Below, piece after piece: positions 8,901-21,454 of a DNA stretch of 64,000 bases. How positions within the stretch are numbered: position 1 is the stretch's first letter; each line of letters begins with the position of its first letter. The stretch is from Sorangium aterium. GTDB lineage: Bacteria; Myxococcota_A; Polyangia; Polyangiales; Polyangiaceae. The stretch is from contig NZ_JAQNDK010000003.1 in NCBI RefSeq assembly GCF_028368935.1, forward strand, positions 62,001-126,000, written 5' to 3'. The position numbers and the translations under genes were made by a program. The notes below the pieces were generated by a model. It was not told where the DNA came from and did not search any database. It was given only the letters and a program-made list of their open reading frames with translations.

Positions 8901-9206
8901 TTGGGCCGGCCTGCCATGGAAGTGGGGCGTCGAGGTCGCCCGCACGCCTCGGTCGCGGTGGTCGAGTCGTCGCTCGACCAGCTCATCCCGGTGGAGTTCC
9001 GGGCTGACCTGGTGCTCGAGCTTCGAGACGCGAATGGCAGACTGGCGTTGGCGATCGTCCTCGAGGTCCAGCGCGACGTGGACCCGGACAAGAAGTTCTC
9101 GTGGCCGACGTACGTCACGGTCGTGCGCGCCAAGAAGCGCTGCGGCACAATCGTCCTCGTGATTAACGTCCTTGGGGCGAAGACCGCCACCGACGTGCTC
9201 TCGTGA
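8901..9206 (+). pseudogene. Remnant of a PD-(D/E)XK-like (Rpn/transposase-associated) family protein
   Basis: The 101-residue frame contains the core of a family common in Sorangium and actinobacteria: an EFRADLVLEL segment followed by LAIVLEVQRD...DKKFSW and a RAKKRCGTIVLV strand. The D...E-x-Q pattern looks like a PD-(D/E)XK nuclease fold. Full-length relatives, as I recall them, are about 250-300 residues, with a helical N-terminus and a longer C-terminus. Here both are missing and the frame stops right after the core. The fragment has no clear ribosome site. I interpret it as a decayed gene, possibly brought in by a mobile element. A small functional protein is the less likely alternative. 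Confidence 0.5.
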
Positions 9207-9540
9207 CGGTCGATCGATGCGGCCCAACAAGGCGATGAAGTGAACGGCCTTTGCCCGCTGATCATCCCCCTGGCGTCCGGATGGCGGACGTCGTGCCGAG
9301 GTAGCTGGCGAGAGGGGGCACCGAACAACGAGAGTTCGCCGCCACGCGTCTCACCCCGCCCTCCGCGCGCTTCACCCCTTCATCCGGAAGGTCAGAGAAG
9401 AACCCGACAGGCATCTGTCGATTTCTTTCGTCGAGCGCTCGTCCAGGCCGCCGCGGGCTTTCGCCCAGCGCCGCTCCCCCACGCCCACCGCCGGCCCCTC
9501 TCGCTTCCGCCTCTCCCCCCGGCGGGCTACCCTCGACGGG
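9207..9540. other. Intergenic region upstream of the Lhr-type helicase gene
   Basis: The region has no convincing coding frame and I see no RNA gene or strong hairpin. It must hold the promoter of the helicase gene, but no clear -35/-10 pair stands out. The last 60 bases are rich in C/T. Confidence 0.4.
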
Positions 9541-12500
9541 ATGTTTCACCCCGTCGTCGACCGGTGGTTCCGTGACCGCTTCGGCGCCCCCGCCCCCGCC
9601 CAGGAGCGCGCCTGGCCGGTCATCGCGGCCGGTCGCGACGCGCTGATCAGCGCGCCGACCGGCGCCGGCAAGACGCTCGCGGCCTTCCTCTTCTGCCTCG
9701 ACCGGCTCGTCCGCGACGCGGCGCGAGGCGCCCTCGAGGACCGCACGGACGTCCTTTACATCTCTCCGCTGAAGGCGCTCTCGCACGACGTCCACCGCAA
9801 CCTCGAGCAGCCGATCGCCGAGATCTCTGCGGCCATGGAGGCGGCGGGCCTGCCCGCGCCGGGCATCCGGGCCGTCGTGCGGACCGGCGACAGCCCCGCG
9901 CAGGAGCGGCGCGCCATGGCGGCCCGGCCGCCGCACGTGCTCGTCACCACACCGGAGTCCGCGTTCATCCTGCTGACCAGCGCGTCGGGGCGGCGCGCGC
10001 TCTCCGGGGTGCGCACCGTGATCCTCGACGAGGTCCACGCGATCGCCGGCGACAAGCGCGGCGCCCACCTCGCGCTCTCGCTCGAGCGGCTCGAGGACCT
10101 CGTGGTCGGCCAGGGCGGCGCCCGCCCGCAGCGCGTGGGCCTCAGCGCCACCGTCCGCCCCATCGAGATCGCCGCCCGGCTCGTCGCCGGCGCGCGCGAG
10201 CTGCCCCAGATCGTCGACGTCGGGCAGCGGCGGGACCTCGATCTCGCCATCGAGGTGCCCCGCGACGAGCTCGGCGCGGTCTGTACGCACGAGCAGTGGA
10301 CCGAGATCTACGACCGCATCGCGGCGCTCGCGGAGGGGGCGCGGTCGACGCTGGTGTTCGTCAACACGCGCCGCCTCGTCGAGCGGGTCGCGCACGCGCT
10401 CGGCGCGCGGCTCGGCGAGGACGTCGTGGCCGCCCACCACGGCAGCCTCTCGCGGGCCCGGCGGCTCTCGGCGGAGCGGCGCCTCAAGGCCGGGGAGCTC
10501 CGCGTCGTCGTCGCGACAGCGTCGCTCGAGCTCGGCATCGACGTCGGCGCGGTCGACCTCGCCTGCCTCGTCGGCTCGCCGCGGTCGATCAACGTCGCCC
10601 TCCAGCGCATCGGCCGCTCGGGCCACGCCCTCGCCGCGACGCCGCGCGGGCGGCTCTTCCCGCTGACGCGCGACCAGCTCGTCGAGTGCGCGGCGATCGT
10701 GCGCGCCGCGCGCCGTGGCGAGCTCGATCGGATGGCGTCGCGCGAGGGGCCGCTCGACGTGCTCGCGCAGCAGATCATCGCCGCGTGCGCGTGCGAGGAG
10801 CGCGACGAGGAGGGCCTCTACGCGCTCGTCCGCCGGGCCGCGCCTTACGAAGGGCTGTCGCGCCGCGACTTCGACGCGGTGGTGGCCATGGTCTCGGGCG
10901 GCGCCGCCGCGGCGGACGACGGCGCGTCCGCGGCCCGCGGCGCGCGGCAGCGGGCCGGGTCGCTCGTCTACCGCGACGCGATCGGCGGCCGGCTGCGCGG
11001 GCGGCGCGGCGCGCGGCTCGCGGCGCTCACCTCGGGCGGGGCGATCCCCGACATCGCGGCCGTCGACGTGGTGCTCCAGCCCGACGGCACCAAGGTCGGC
11101 ACGCTCGACGAGGATTTCGCGATCGAGTCGTCCGGCGGCGACGTCTTCCTGCTGGGCAACACCTCCTGGCGGGTGATCCGGCTGGAGGGCGGGCAGATGT
11201 GGGTCGAGGACGCCCACGGCGCCGCGCCCACGGTGCCGTTCTGGCTGGGGGAGGCGCCGGCGCGCACGCCGGAGCTCTCCGCCGAGGTCGCAGCGCTCCG
11301 CGCCGAGGTCGCGGCGCGCCTCGACGAGGAGCGGGCCGATGGGGCGCGGCCGGCGGCCGAGCGGGGCCAGGGCGGCGAGGAGGCGCGGGCGGCGCGGTCC
11401 CGGGCGGCGCGCTGGCTCATGGAGGCGTGCGCGCTCGACGCGCGCGGCGCGCTGCTCGTGCGCGACTACATCGAGGCGGGGCGCGCGGCGCTGGGCGCGG
11501 TCCCGGGCGGCGCGACCGTCGTGGTCGAGCGCTTCTTCGACGAGGCCGGGGGGCAGCAGATCGTCGTCCACACGCCGCTCGGCGGCCGCGTGAACCGCGC
11601 GCTCGGGCTCGCGCTGCGCAAGCGCTTCTGCCGGTCGTTCGACTTCGAGCTCCAGGCGGCGGCGACCGACGACGGCGTGCTGCTCTCGCTGTCGGCGGAG
11701 CACGGGATCCCGATCGACGAGGTGCTCGATCTCGTCCGCCCCGAGGGCCTCGAGGAGGTGCTCGTCCAGGCGGCTCTCCAGGGCCCGATGTTCCGCACGC
11801 GCTTCCGCTGGGCCGCGTCCCGCGCGCTCGCGCTGCTCCGGTTCCGCGGGGGCCGGCGGGTGCCGCCGGCGCTCCAGCGCATGCGCGCCGACGACCTCCT
11901 GCTCTCGATCTTCCCCGAGCAGCAGGGCTGCCAGGACAACCACGGGCTCTTCGCGCACGTCGAGCCACCGGATCACCCGCTCGTCCGCGAGGCGCTGCGC
12001 GACTGCCTGACCGAGCTGATGGATGTCGAGGGGCTGCGCGCGCTGCTCGTCGGCCTGCGCAGCGGGGCGATCCGGGTCGTCGCGCTCGACACGCCGGAGC
12101 CGAGCGTCTTCTCGCACGAGATCCTGAACGCGAACCCCTACGCGTTCCTCGACGACGCGCCGCTGGAGGAGCGCCGCGCGAGGGCGGTCCGCGTGCGGCG
12201 CGGGCTCCCGGCGGAGGTCGCCGAGCGGCTGGGCGGGCTCGATCCGGCGGTCGTCGCCGAGGTGGTCGCCGAGGCGCGGCCGGACGTGCGCGACGCGGAC
12301 GAGCTGCACGAGCTCCTGCTCGACCGGGTCGCGCTCCCCGCGGAGGAGGGGATCCGGAGCGGCCTCGCGAGGCACTTCGAGGCGCTCTGCGCCGCGGGGC
12401 GCGCGGCCGAGGTGGGCGCCGCCCCGGGCGCGGGCGCCGGCGTGCCGCGCGCGCCGCGCGCGCCGCGCTGGGTGGCGACCGAGCGGCGGCCGCTTGTCGA

Positions 12501-13986
12501 GGTGATCTGGCCGGAGGCGGTGTTTGCGCCCGACGTCGCGGTGCCGCCCGCGGTGCGCGGGGCCGCCGGGGCGGTCGATCGCGGCGCCGCGATCACGGCG
12601 CTCGTCCGCGGCTTCCTGAGCGCCGCGGGGCCGATCTCGACCGAGGATCTCGCGTCGCGGCTCGACGTGCCCGCGTACGAGGCGCTGTCCGCGCTCGCGC
12701 GGATCGAGCTCGCCGGCGGCGCGCTGCGCGGGCGCTTCCTGCCGAGCGCGCCGTCGCGGCCGGCGCAGGCCGCCGCGGGCCCGAGCGATCCGTCGATCGA
12801 GTGGTGCGACCGCCATCTCCTCGCCCGCATCCACCGCCGCACCGTCACCGGCCTGCGCAAGGCGATCGAGCCCGCGACCGCGGCGGAGCTCCTCCGGTTC
12901 CTCTTTGCGTGGCAGGGCGTGCGGCCGGGCACGCAGGCGCGCGGGCCGGGGGGCCTCGGGCGGGTGATCGAGCAGCTGCAGGGCTTCGAGCTCGCCGCCG
13001 GCGCGTGGGAGCAGGCGGTGCTGCCCGCGCGCGTGGCCGGCTACGACGAGGGCCTGCTCGACGCGCTCTGCCTGTCCGGCGAGGTGGCGTGGGGCCGCGT
13101 GGTCCCGCGCGACGCGGCGGCGCCCACGCGCGCGGCGCCGATCACGCTCGCGCTGCGCCGCGATCTCCCGTGGCTCCTCGCGCCGCGGGAGGCCGAGGGC
13201 GCGCCGCCGCCGGCGTCGCTCTCCGAGGCGGCGCAGGGCGTGCTGTCGTTCCTGACGCGCGCGGGCGCGTCGTTCTTCGACGACCTCGTGGGCGGCGTGG
13301 GCCGCTCCCGGGACGAGGTCGAGGAGGCGCTCTGGGAGCTCGTCGCCGCGGGGCTCGTGACCGGCGACGGCTTCGCGGCGCTGCGCTCGCTGCTCGGCGG
13401 CGGCGGCGGCGCGCCCGTCGCGCTGGGCGCGGGCCGCCTGCGCGGCGGGGCGCGCCGGGGCGGCCCCGTCGCGTCGGGCAGGTGGTCGCTCCTTCGATCG
13501 CGCCCGGACCCGTTCGCGCCCGCTGCCGGCGACGCCGGCGAGGGGGCCGAGGGCCCCGACGCCGTCGAGGCGCTCGCGCACCAGTACCTCCGCCGCTACG
13601 GCGTGGTCTGTCGCGAGCTGCTCGCGCGCGAGCCGCGGCCGCCCGCGTGGCGCGACCTCCTCCGGGTCTACCGGCGGCTCGAGATGGCGGGCCAGCTCCG
13701 GGGCGGGCACCTCGTCGCCGGCTTCGTGGGCGAGCATTTCGCGCTGCCCGAGGCGCTCGACGCGCTCCGCGCCGTCCGGCGAGAGCCCCTGTCCGGCGAG
13801 ATCGTGCAGCTCTCGGCGTGCGACCCGCTGAACCTGGTCGGCATCGTCACGCCGGGGCCGCGGGTGCCGGCCGCGCTCGGGAACGTGGTCATCTACCGCG
13901 ACGGCGTGCCGCTCCTGCCCGTGGCCGCGGCCGCGCCGGGCGGGCTGGGACGGGCGATGGCCGTTGCCCCGGGAGCAGCGATGTGA
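9541..13986 (+). CDS. lhr: Lhr-type ATP-dependent DNA helicase (large helicase-related protein)
   Basis: The 1481-residue protein is a superfamily 2 helicase. Motif I is SAPTGAGKT (about 37-45), motif II is DEVH (163-166), motif III contains SATV, and motif VI contains QRIGRSGH. The long C-terminal region includes the bacterial Lhr signature around SACDPLNLVG, shortly before the end. Length and layout match full-length bacterial Lhr (about 1500 residues in E. coli) rather than the short Lhr-core form. Lhr translocates 3' to 5' on single-stranded DNA and unwinds RNA:DNA hybrids; it acts in DNA repair. The ATG at 9541 leads straight into the helicase domain. The middle part is very Ala/Gly/Arg rich, reflecting base composition. 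The gene stands alone, with large gaps on both sides. Confidence 0.93.
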   Translation: MFHPVVDRWFRDRFGAPAPAQERAWPVIAAGRDALISAPTGAGKTLAAFLFCLDRLVRDAARGALEDRTDVLYISPLKALSHDVHRNLEQPIAEISAAMEAAGLPAPGIRAVVRTGDSPAQERRAMAARPPHVLVTTPESAFILLTSASGRRALSGVRTVILDEVHAIAGDKRGAHLALSLERLEDLVVGQGGARPQRVGLSATVRPIEIAARLVAGARELPQIVDVGQRRDLDLAIEVPRDELGAVCTHEQWTEIYDRIAALAEGARSTLVFVNTRRLVERVAHALGARLGEDVVAAHHGSLSRARRLSAERRLKAGELRVVVATASLELGIDVGAVDLACLVGSPRSINVALQRIGRSGHALAATPRGRLFPLTRDQLVECAAIVRAARRGELDRMASREGPLDVLAQQIIAACACEERDEEGLYALVRRAAPYEGLSRRDFDAVVAMVSGGAAAADDGASAARGARQRAGSLVYRDAIGGRLRGRRGARLAALTSGGAIPDIAAVDVVLQPDGTKVGTLDEDFAIESSGGDVFLLGNTSWRVIRLEGGQMWVEDAHGAAPTVPFWLGEAPARTPELSAEVAALRAEVAARLDEERADGARPAAERGQGGEEARAARSRAARWLMEACALDARGALLVRDYIEAGRAALGAVPGGATVVVERFFDEAGGQQIVVHTPLGGRVNRALGLALRKRFCRSFDFELQAAATDDGVLLSLSAEHGIPIDEVLDLVRPEGLEEVLVQAALQGPMFRTRFRWAASRALALLRFRGGRRVPPALQRMRADDLLLSIFPEQQGCQDNHGLFAHVEPPDHPLVREALRDCLTELMDVEGLRALLVGLRSGAIRVVALDTPEPSVFSHEILNANPYAFLDDAPLEERRARAVRVRRGLPAEVAERLGGLDPAVVAEVVAEARPDVRDADELHELLLDRVALPAEEGIRSGLARHFEALCAAGRAAEVGAAPGAGAGVPRAPRAPRWVATERRPLVEVIWPEAVFAPDVAVPPAVRGAAGAVDRGAAITALVRGFLSAAGPISTEDLASRLDVPAYEALSALARIELAGGALRGRFLPSAPSRPAQAAAGPSDPSIEWCDRHLLARIHRRTVTGLRKAIEPATAAELLRFLFAWQGVRPGTQARGPGGLGRVIEQLQGFELAAGAWEQAVLPARVAGYDEGLLDALCLSGEVAWGRVVPRDAAAPTRAAPITLALRRDLPWLLAPREAEGAPPPASLSEAAQGVLSFLTRAGASFFDDLVGGVGRSRDEVEEALWELVAAGLVTGDGFAALRSLLGGGGGAPVALGAGRLRGGARRGGPVASGRWSLLRSRPDPFAPAAGDAGEGAEGPDAVEALAHQYLRRYGVVCRELLAREPRPPAWRDLLRVYRRLEMAGQLRGGHLVAGFVGEHFALPEALDALRAVRREPLSGEIVQLSACDPLNLVGIVTPGPRVPAALGNVVIYRDGVPLLPVAAAAPGGLGRAMAVAPGAAM

Positions 13987-14563
13987 GGGCGGCCTCTTCG
14001 TCTCGGTCAAGGAAGCCTGGAATGGACTCGAGATTGACGCAGACGGGGAGCGCGCGTTCGTCTGCAATGGTCTGGTTCGGGGCTGGGCGATCGATTGAAA
14101 GGGAGGGTGGCTGACGCGGAGCGCATGTCGGCGCTTCTCGGCGGGCCCTGCCAGGGATCTGCCTCGCGAGCGGAGAGAGAGTTCAACGCAAAGGTGCCAA
14201 GAGCGCAAAGGCGCAAAAACGCACGGTGATTGTTCCTTGGTTTGCGTCTTTGCGTCTTTGCGTTGAACTCTCTCTCCGCGGATCCCTGGCCGGCGTAACT
14301 ACGCCATCGGCTCATCGCGGCGACCCACTCTCCGCTGGTCATCACGCGGGAGATGCGCCGGCAGGGCAAGCGTCGCGAGACAGACGTGTAATGTCTCCGT
14401 CACACGCGCGCCGCGCAGGCAGCCGACGTGCGCCAGGCCGGAGCACGGCGGGCTTCTGCGATGAACGAACCGAGCTCGTGTCCCTCAGCGGTGGGCATCG
14501 AGGCGCGCAGCAGGCGTCCTTGACGCTCGACCGCATGGCGCGAGCTGCCGTACTCTCACGCCG
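13987..14563. other. Non-coding region with a long inverted repeat
   Basis: No believable gene is seen in 577 bases. The notable feature is the hairpin at 14151-14289, annotated separately. The remainder has no recognised motif. Confidence 0.5.
14151..14289. repeat. Long inverted repeat with a perfect 23-bp stem
   Basis: The left arm 14171-14193 and right arm 14256-14278 are perfect reverse complements over 23 bases. An outer 9-bp pair (14151-14159 with 14281-14289) extends the stem past an asymmetric bulge. The arms contain runs like AACGCAAAG. The spacer of about 60 bases holds further imperfect copies of GCAAAG and GTCTTTGC. It could act as a terminator after the helicase gene, or be a dispersed palindromic element. 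The second hairpin at 43817 has similar word content (GCCAAGACG, GTCTTGGC). Confidence 0.8.
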
Positions 14564-15442
14564 ATGGCCAGCGAAAAGAAGAAGAAGGCACGAACCGAGG
14601 CCGCCTCGGACGCGGGCACGCAGGGCGAGAAGCCCTCCGCTGAGCCGCAGCGGGGCGGCAAGAAGAAATCGACGCTCACGGCCGCCCAGCGGCAGGAGCT
14701 GCTCGATCTCGATCCCGCCTATGAGGCGCCGATCGACCACCCCGTCTCCGATACGTTGCAGGAGGCGCGGGAGCTCGAGGTCGCCTTGAGCAAGCTCGGC
14801 AAGGAGATCTACAAGAAGAGCAGGCTCTCGAAGGAGGTCGGCACCTCGATCTCTGCCCGGCGCGACCTGCTCGCCGCGGCCGAGTCCGCCTGGACCGAGG
14901 TCCGCACGCTCCCGCTCTCCTCCGACCTGCGCGCGCAGCGCAAGGACGCGGAGGCCCTCAAGCGCGACGCCATCGCGGCGCTCCGCTACTTCCTCGCGGC
15001 GGACGAGGAGGTGGAGCGGCGCGTCGACGGGATCGTCCTTGGCACCGGCGTCGCCGACCTGGTGAGCGATCTGAGCCAGCTCGCCGAGCTGCTCGAGCAG
15101 CACCGCGACGCGCTGGCCAGGGCCGATCTTCCGAAGCGCGCCCCGGAGCGCGCCCGTGAGCTCGCCGCGGCGCTCAGCAGCGGCGCGGCGGAGCGCGCCG
15201 TCGACCCCCAGGGCAACGCCGCGATGGCACTCCGGAATCGCGCCTTCTGGTGGCTGCGCGAGGCCATGGACGACATCCGCGCCGCAGGCCGCTATGTCTA
15301 CCGCGACGAGCGCAAGGTGCTCGCGCTCTTCCGCACATCGAGCGCGCGTGCCCGCGCGCGTCGGCGCGCAGTGAAGCAGGATGAGCCCGAGACGACTGGA
15401 TCGAGCCCGACACCGGCAGCGCCTGAGCCTGAATCGACCTGA
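14564..15442 (+). CDS. Hypothetical protein (292 aa, helical, charged)
   Basis: I do not recognise the family. The start is ATG at 14564. The first 40 residues are Lys/Glu/Gly rich and probably disordered. From about residue 40 to 260 the protein looks almost entirely helical, with heptad-like charge patterns (for example VSDLSQLAELLEQHRDALAR), suggesting a coiled-coil or helical bundle. There is no signal peptide or membrane segment. A conserved-looking core is WLREAMDDIRAAGRYVYRD near 245-262. The tail is rich in Pro/Thr/Glu. The gene is bounded on both sides by repeat-containing non-coding DNA, so it is probably transcribed alone. Confidence 0.6.
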   Translation: MASEKKKKARTEAASDAGTQGEKPSAEPQRGGKKKSTLTAAQRQELLDLDPAYEAPIDHPVSDTLQEARELEVALSKLGKEIYKKSRLSKEVGTSISARRDLLAAAESAWTEVRTLPLSSDLRAQRKDAEALKRDAIAALRYFLAADEEVERRVDGIVLGTGVADLVSDLSQLAELLEQHRDALARADLPKRAPERARELAAALSSGAAERAVDPQGNAAMALRNRAFWWLREAMDDIRAAGRYVYRDERKVLALFRTSSARARARRRAVKQDEPETTGSSPTPAAPEPEST

Positions 15443-15449
15443 CGGCAGC

Positions 15450-15617
15450 GCAATCCGACGCGTCGGCAGCGCGATCGGACATGCAGGGAGCCCGATCCGA
15501 CATGGCAAGAGCGCGATCGGACACGCCGGGAACGCGATCGGACACGGGTGGGGCCCAATCCGATAGGACCGCAGGGCGATCCGACACGTCGAGAGCCCGA
15601 TCCAAGCCGCTTTCGTG
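15450..15617. repeat. 21-bp tandem repeat array (8 units)
   Basis: Units start at 15450, 15471, 15492, 15513, 15534, 15555, 15576 and 15597, exactly 21 bases apart. The shared core is GCGATCGGACA or its near copy CCGATCCGACA at the start of each unit; the second half varies. The array lies between the hypothetical gene and the efflux adaptor gene. A 21-base step is two turns of B-DNA, so each core would face the same side of the helix, as in an operator array. Because 21 is a multiple of three, the array is open in several frames, which can create false open frames. Confidence 0.85.
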
Positions 15618-15733
15618 AAGCGGACACCGCTGCGGCGTGCCCACGCGCACGTTGCGCTCCAACCCTGATGCGTCAATATCGTGCGGCGAACACGCGCTCG
15701 GGGGGGCGTTCCTGGTCATCTGAGGCCGCCGCC

Positions 15734-17002
15734 ATGTGGACTGTCCTTCCCGAGCTTCGCCAGCCTGCCAACTCCCGTCACCGCGCCTCCGGCCCGCCAA
15801 GGGTGCTCTGGACATTGCCGGTCGCGTTCGCGGCCGCTCTGCAGTGCCTCGCATGCAACCAGGGAGCATCTCAGCCCGGCGGCGCGAAGGCGGAGAAGCC
15901 CGCGGCCAGCGTCAAGGAGGTGACGCTCGCCCCCGTGACGGAGCTCGTCATGGAACAGGCCGTCGACATCTCGGGGACCCTCGACGCCGACGAGCAGGTG
16001 ACGCTCGGGGCCAAGGTGGCCGGACGCCTCGCCTCGATCTCGGTCGACCTGGCGAGCCCGGTCCAGCGAGATCAGGTCATCGCTCAGCTGGAGGCGCGGG
16101 ACTACGAGCTGCGCATCGAGCAGGCCACGGCCGCGCTGGCGCAGAGCCGCGCCCAGCTCGGCTTGCCCCCGGACGGGCCTGACAGCGAGCTCGATATCGA
16201 GGGCACGGCGATCGTGAGGCAGGCCCTCGCGACGTTCAAGGAAGCGCAGGCCAACCAGGTGCGGGCGCGGGGGCTCGCCAGGGAAGGGTTGATGTCGGGC
16301 ATGGACCTCGACGCGGCCGAGGCGGCGGCGGTCCGCGCGGAGACCGCCGTGCAGTCGGCGCGGGAGGAGGTGCGCATCCGCGAGGCCGCGGTCCGCCAGC
16401 GGCGCTCCGAGCTGCGCATGGCGCGGCAGCAGCTCACCGACACGATGGTGCGCTCGCCGCTCGATGGAGTCGTCCAGGTGCGGCGAGCGAACGTCGGCCA
16501 GTACCTCGCCGCGGGGGCGCCGATCGTGGATGTCGTCCGGATCGACCCGCTGCGGCTGCGCGTGGCCATCCCCGAGCTCGAGGCGGCGGGCGTGCGCGCC
16601 GGCCAGCCCGTGCGCGTGACCCTCCAGGGAGACGGCGCCACCTATCCGGGGACGGTCGCGCGCCTCGCGCCCGCGCTCGACCCGCAGAGCCGCACCCTGC
16701 TCGTGGAGAGCGACATCAAGAACCCCGGCCACCTGCGGCCCGGCAGCCTCGTCAGCGCGCAGATCGTCGTGAGCTCGAGGCCGGTGCCGACCGTGCCGGC
16801 GACCGCCGTCGTCCGGTTCGCCGGCCTCGCGAAGGTCATCACGGTCGAGGAGGGCAAGGCGAAGGAGAAGCAGGTCACCACGGGAAGGACGTCGGGAGAT
16901 CGGGTCGAGATCGTGTCCGGCGTCGCGGTGGGGGAGTCTGTCGTCGCCCGGCCCGGGTCGCTCCAGCAAGGGCAGCCGGTGCGCGTGGTGGAAGGGGGCT
17001 AG
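15734..17002 (+). CDS. RND efflux periplasmic adaptor (membrane fusion protein)
   Basis: The 422-residue protein is the adaptor linking an inner-membrane RND pump to an outer-membrane channel. It shows the biotinyl-lipoyl-like half motif (GTLDADEQVTLGAKVAGRL), a central coiled-coil hairpin with Arg/Ala-rich helices (about residues 130-250), the return lipoyl half (VRSPLDGVVQVRRANVGQYL) and a beta-barrel domain (LRLRVAIPE). The N-terminus has a hydrophobic segment ending in LAC at residue 41, so it is probably a lipoprotein, although the lipobox is weak. Upstream ATGs at 15668 and 15548 would lengthen it without adding a domain. The next gene begins one base after the stop, so adaptor and pump are co-transcribed and probably translationally coupled. 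Confidence 0.9.
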   Translation: MWTVLPELRQPANSRHRASGPPRVLWTLPVAFAAALQCLACNQGASQPGGAKAEKPAASVKEVTLAPVTELVMEQAVDISGTLDADEQVTLGAKVAGRLASISVDLASPVQRDQVIAQLEARDYELRIEQATAALAQSRAQLGLPPDGPDSELDIEGTAIVRQALATFKEAQANQVRARGLAREGLMSGMDLDAAEAAAVRAETAVQSAREEVRIREAAVRQRRSELRMARQQLTDTMVRSPLDGVVQVRRANVGQYLAAGAPIVDVVRIDPLRLRVAIPELEAAGVRAGQPVRVTLQGDGATYPGTVARLAPALDPQSRTLLVESDIKNPGHLRPGSLVSAQIVVSSRPVPTVPATAVVRFAGLAKVITVEEGKAKEKQVTTGRTSGDRVEIVSGVAVGESVVARPGSLQQGQPVRVVEGG

Positions 17003-17003
17003 G

Positions 17004-20324
<3,321 letters not shown>

Positions 20325-20351
20325 GCGCGGCGGCGCCCGCTGCCGCGCGCC

Positions 20352-20744
20352 TCAGCCCTTCCCCATCCCGAGCGCGGCCACGGCCACCGCGCCCCAGCCC
20401 ACGAGCAGGAGCAGCCCGCCGAACGGCGTGACCGCGCCGAGGACGCGGACGCCGGTCAGGGTCATCGCATAGAGGCTGCCGGAGAAGAGGAGCACGCCGC
20501 CCGCGAAGCAGAAGCCGGCGACCGTCGCCGCGACGCCGCCGGTGCGCGCGGCGAGGTGGGCGGCGAGCGCCAGCGCGAGCGCGTGGGCGAGGTGGTACTG
20601 GGCGCCCGTTTGCCACCAGGAGAGGCGCAGCGCGCCGTCCGCCTGTGCGTCGAGCGTCGACTTGAGCCCGTGGGCGCCGAACGCGCCGAGCGCCACCGCG
20701 AGGAACCCGTAAACGCCCGAGAGCAGGAAGAAGAGACGTTCCAT
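20352..20744 (-). CDS. DUF423 family membrane protein
   Basis: The 130-residue protein is almost all membrane helix. It has about four segments and the family hallmarks GAFGAHGLK near residue 20 and GGLLLLVGW near the end. The central WQTGAQYHLAHALAL stretch is also characteristic of DUF423 (E. coli YgdD relatives). The function is not established. The start is ATG at 20744. It converges with the RND gene, with only 27 bases between their stops. Confidence 0.88.
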   Translation of the reverse strand: MERLFFLLSGVYGFLAVALGAFGAHGLKSTLDAQADGALRLSWWQTGAQYHLAHALALALAAHLAARTGGVAATVAGFCFAGGVLLFSGSLYAMTLTGVRVLGAVTPFGGLLLLVGWGAVAVAALGMGKG

Positions 20745-20902
20745 CGGGCGCGCAGCTTAGCCGATGGCCGGAGCTCGTCACGAGGGGCGCTAGGCGTCTG
20801 GGCACCTATCATTGCGCCACGGCTTCGTGACGGCCCAGCGGACCACCGGCGCGTGCCCTGCCGGCGAGCCGGCGCCGCGCGCCCGCCCGAGCGCGCCACG
20901 CG

Positions 20903-21454
20903 TCAGCCTCCCTCCACCCGCCGCCGCGGGAAGATCGTCCCCCGGATCTCCGCCATCGACGCGCCGAACGTCGCCGCGAGCCGACCGAGGACGAGGCGGT
21001 TCAGCCGGCCGTCCGGCGGCGCCTTGACCGCGATCACGAACGCGGCGTCGATCGGCGTGCCGGCGTGCCTCGCCGCCCGCTCCGCGAGCGCCGCCGCGGC
21101 GACGTCGGACAGCTCCTCCCGCCGTGCCACGCGGATCTTCACGTAGAGCGCCGCCCGCATCAGCGTGTGGTAGCCGTGCATCCACGCCATCCAGCGCTCC
21201 TCCGGGCCCCCGGCGAGGGCCCGTGAGAGCGCGTCGTGGCGCCGCTCGATCTCGTCGAAGGGCAGGTTGTCGAGCTCGTTCAGCGCGCCGGGGAACTCCC
21301 CCGCGAGCGCGCGGAACACCTCCTTGCCGGGGATCGGCTCCCCGGCCGCCCGCGCGCGCCGGAGCTCGGCGAGCGTGAGGTACTTGCGGGCGAGCTGCGA
21401 CAGGACCTCCGGGGAGAGGCGCGTGTCGCCGTCGGGGTCCGCCGCGCCGGTCAC
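20903..21454 (-). CDS. Hypothetical protein coupled to the EpmA-like gene
   Basis: The start is a GTG at 21454 that overlaps the TGA of the upstream ligase gene (GTGA), giving 183 residues beginning VTGAADPDGD. This overlap fixes the start and implies coupled translation. I do not recognise the family. The protein is helical, without signal or membrane segment, with a central charged region (LNELDNLPFDEIERRHDALSR) and a C-terminal LVLGRLAATFGASMAEIR. Its location suggests a role linked to elongation factor P modification or translation, but that is inference from position only. Confidence 0.6.
   Translation of the reverse strand: MTGAADPDGDTRLSPEVLSQLARKYLTLAELRRARAAGEPIPGKEVFRALAGEFPGALNELDNLPFDEIERRHDALSRALAGGPEERWMAWMHGYHTLMRAALYVKIRVARREELSDVAAAALAERAARHAGTPIDAAFVIAVKAPPDGRLNRLVLGRLAATFGASMAEIRGTIFPRRRVEGG

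Noticed and set aside
10296-14114. Long alternative frame inside the lhr gene
   Set aside because: It is Arg/Ala-rich shadow coding; only the main frame carries helicase motifs.
15450-15617. CRISPR array
   Set aside because: 21-bp contiguous units with a conserved core and no spacers; periodicity is exact without a repeat-spacer alternation.
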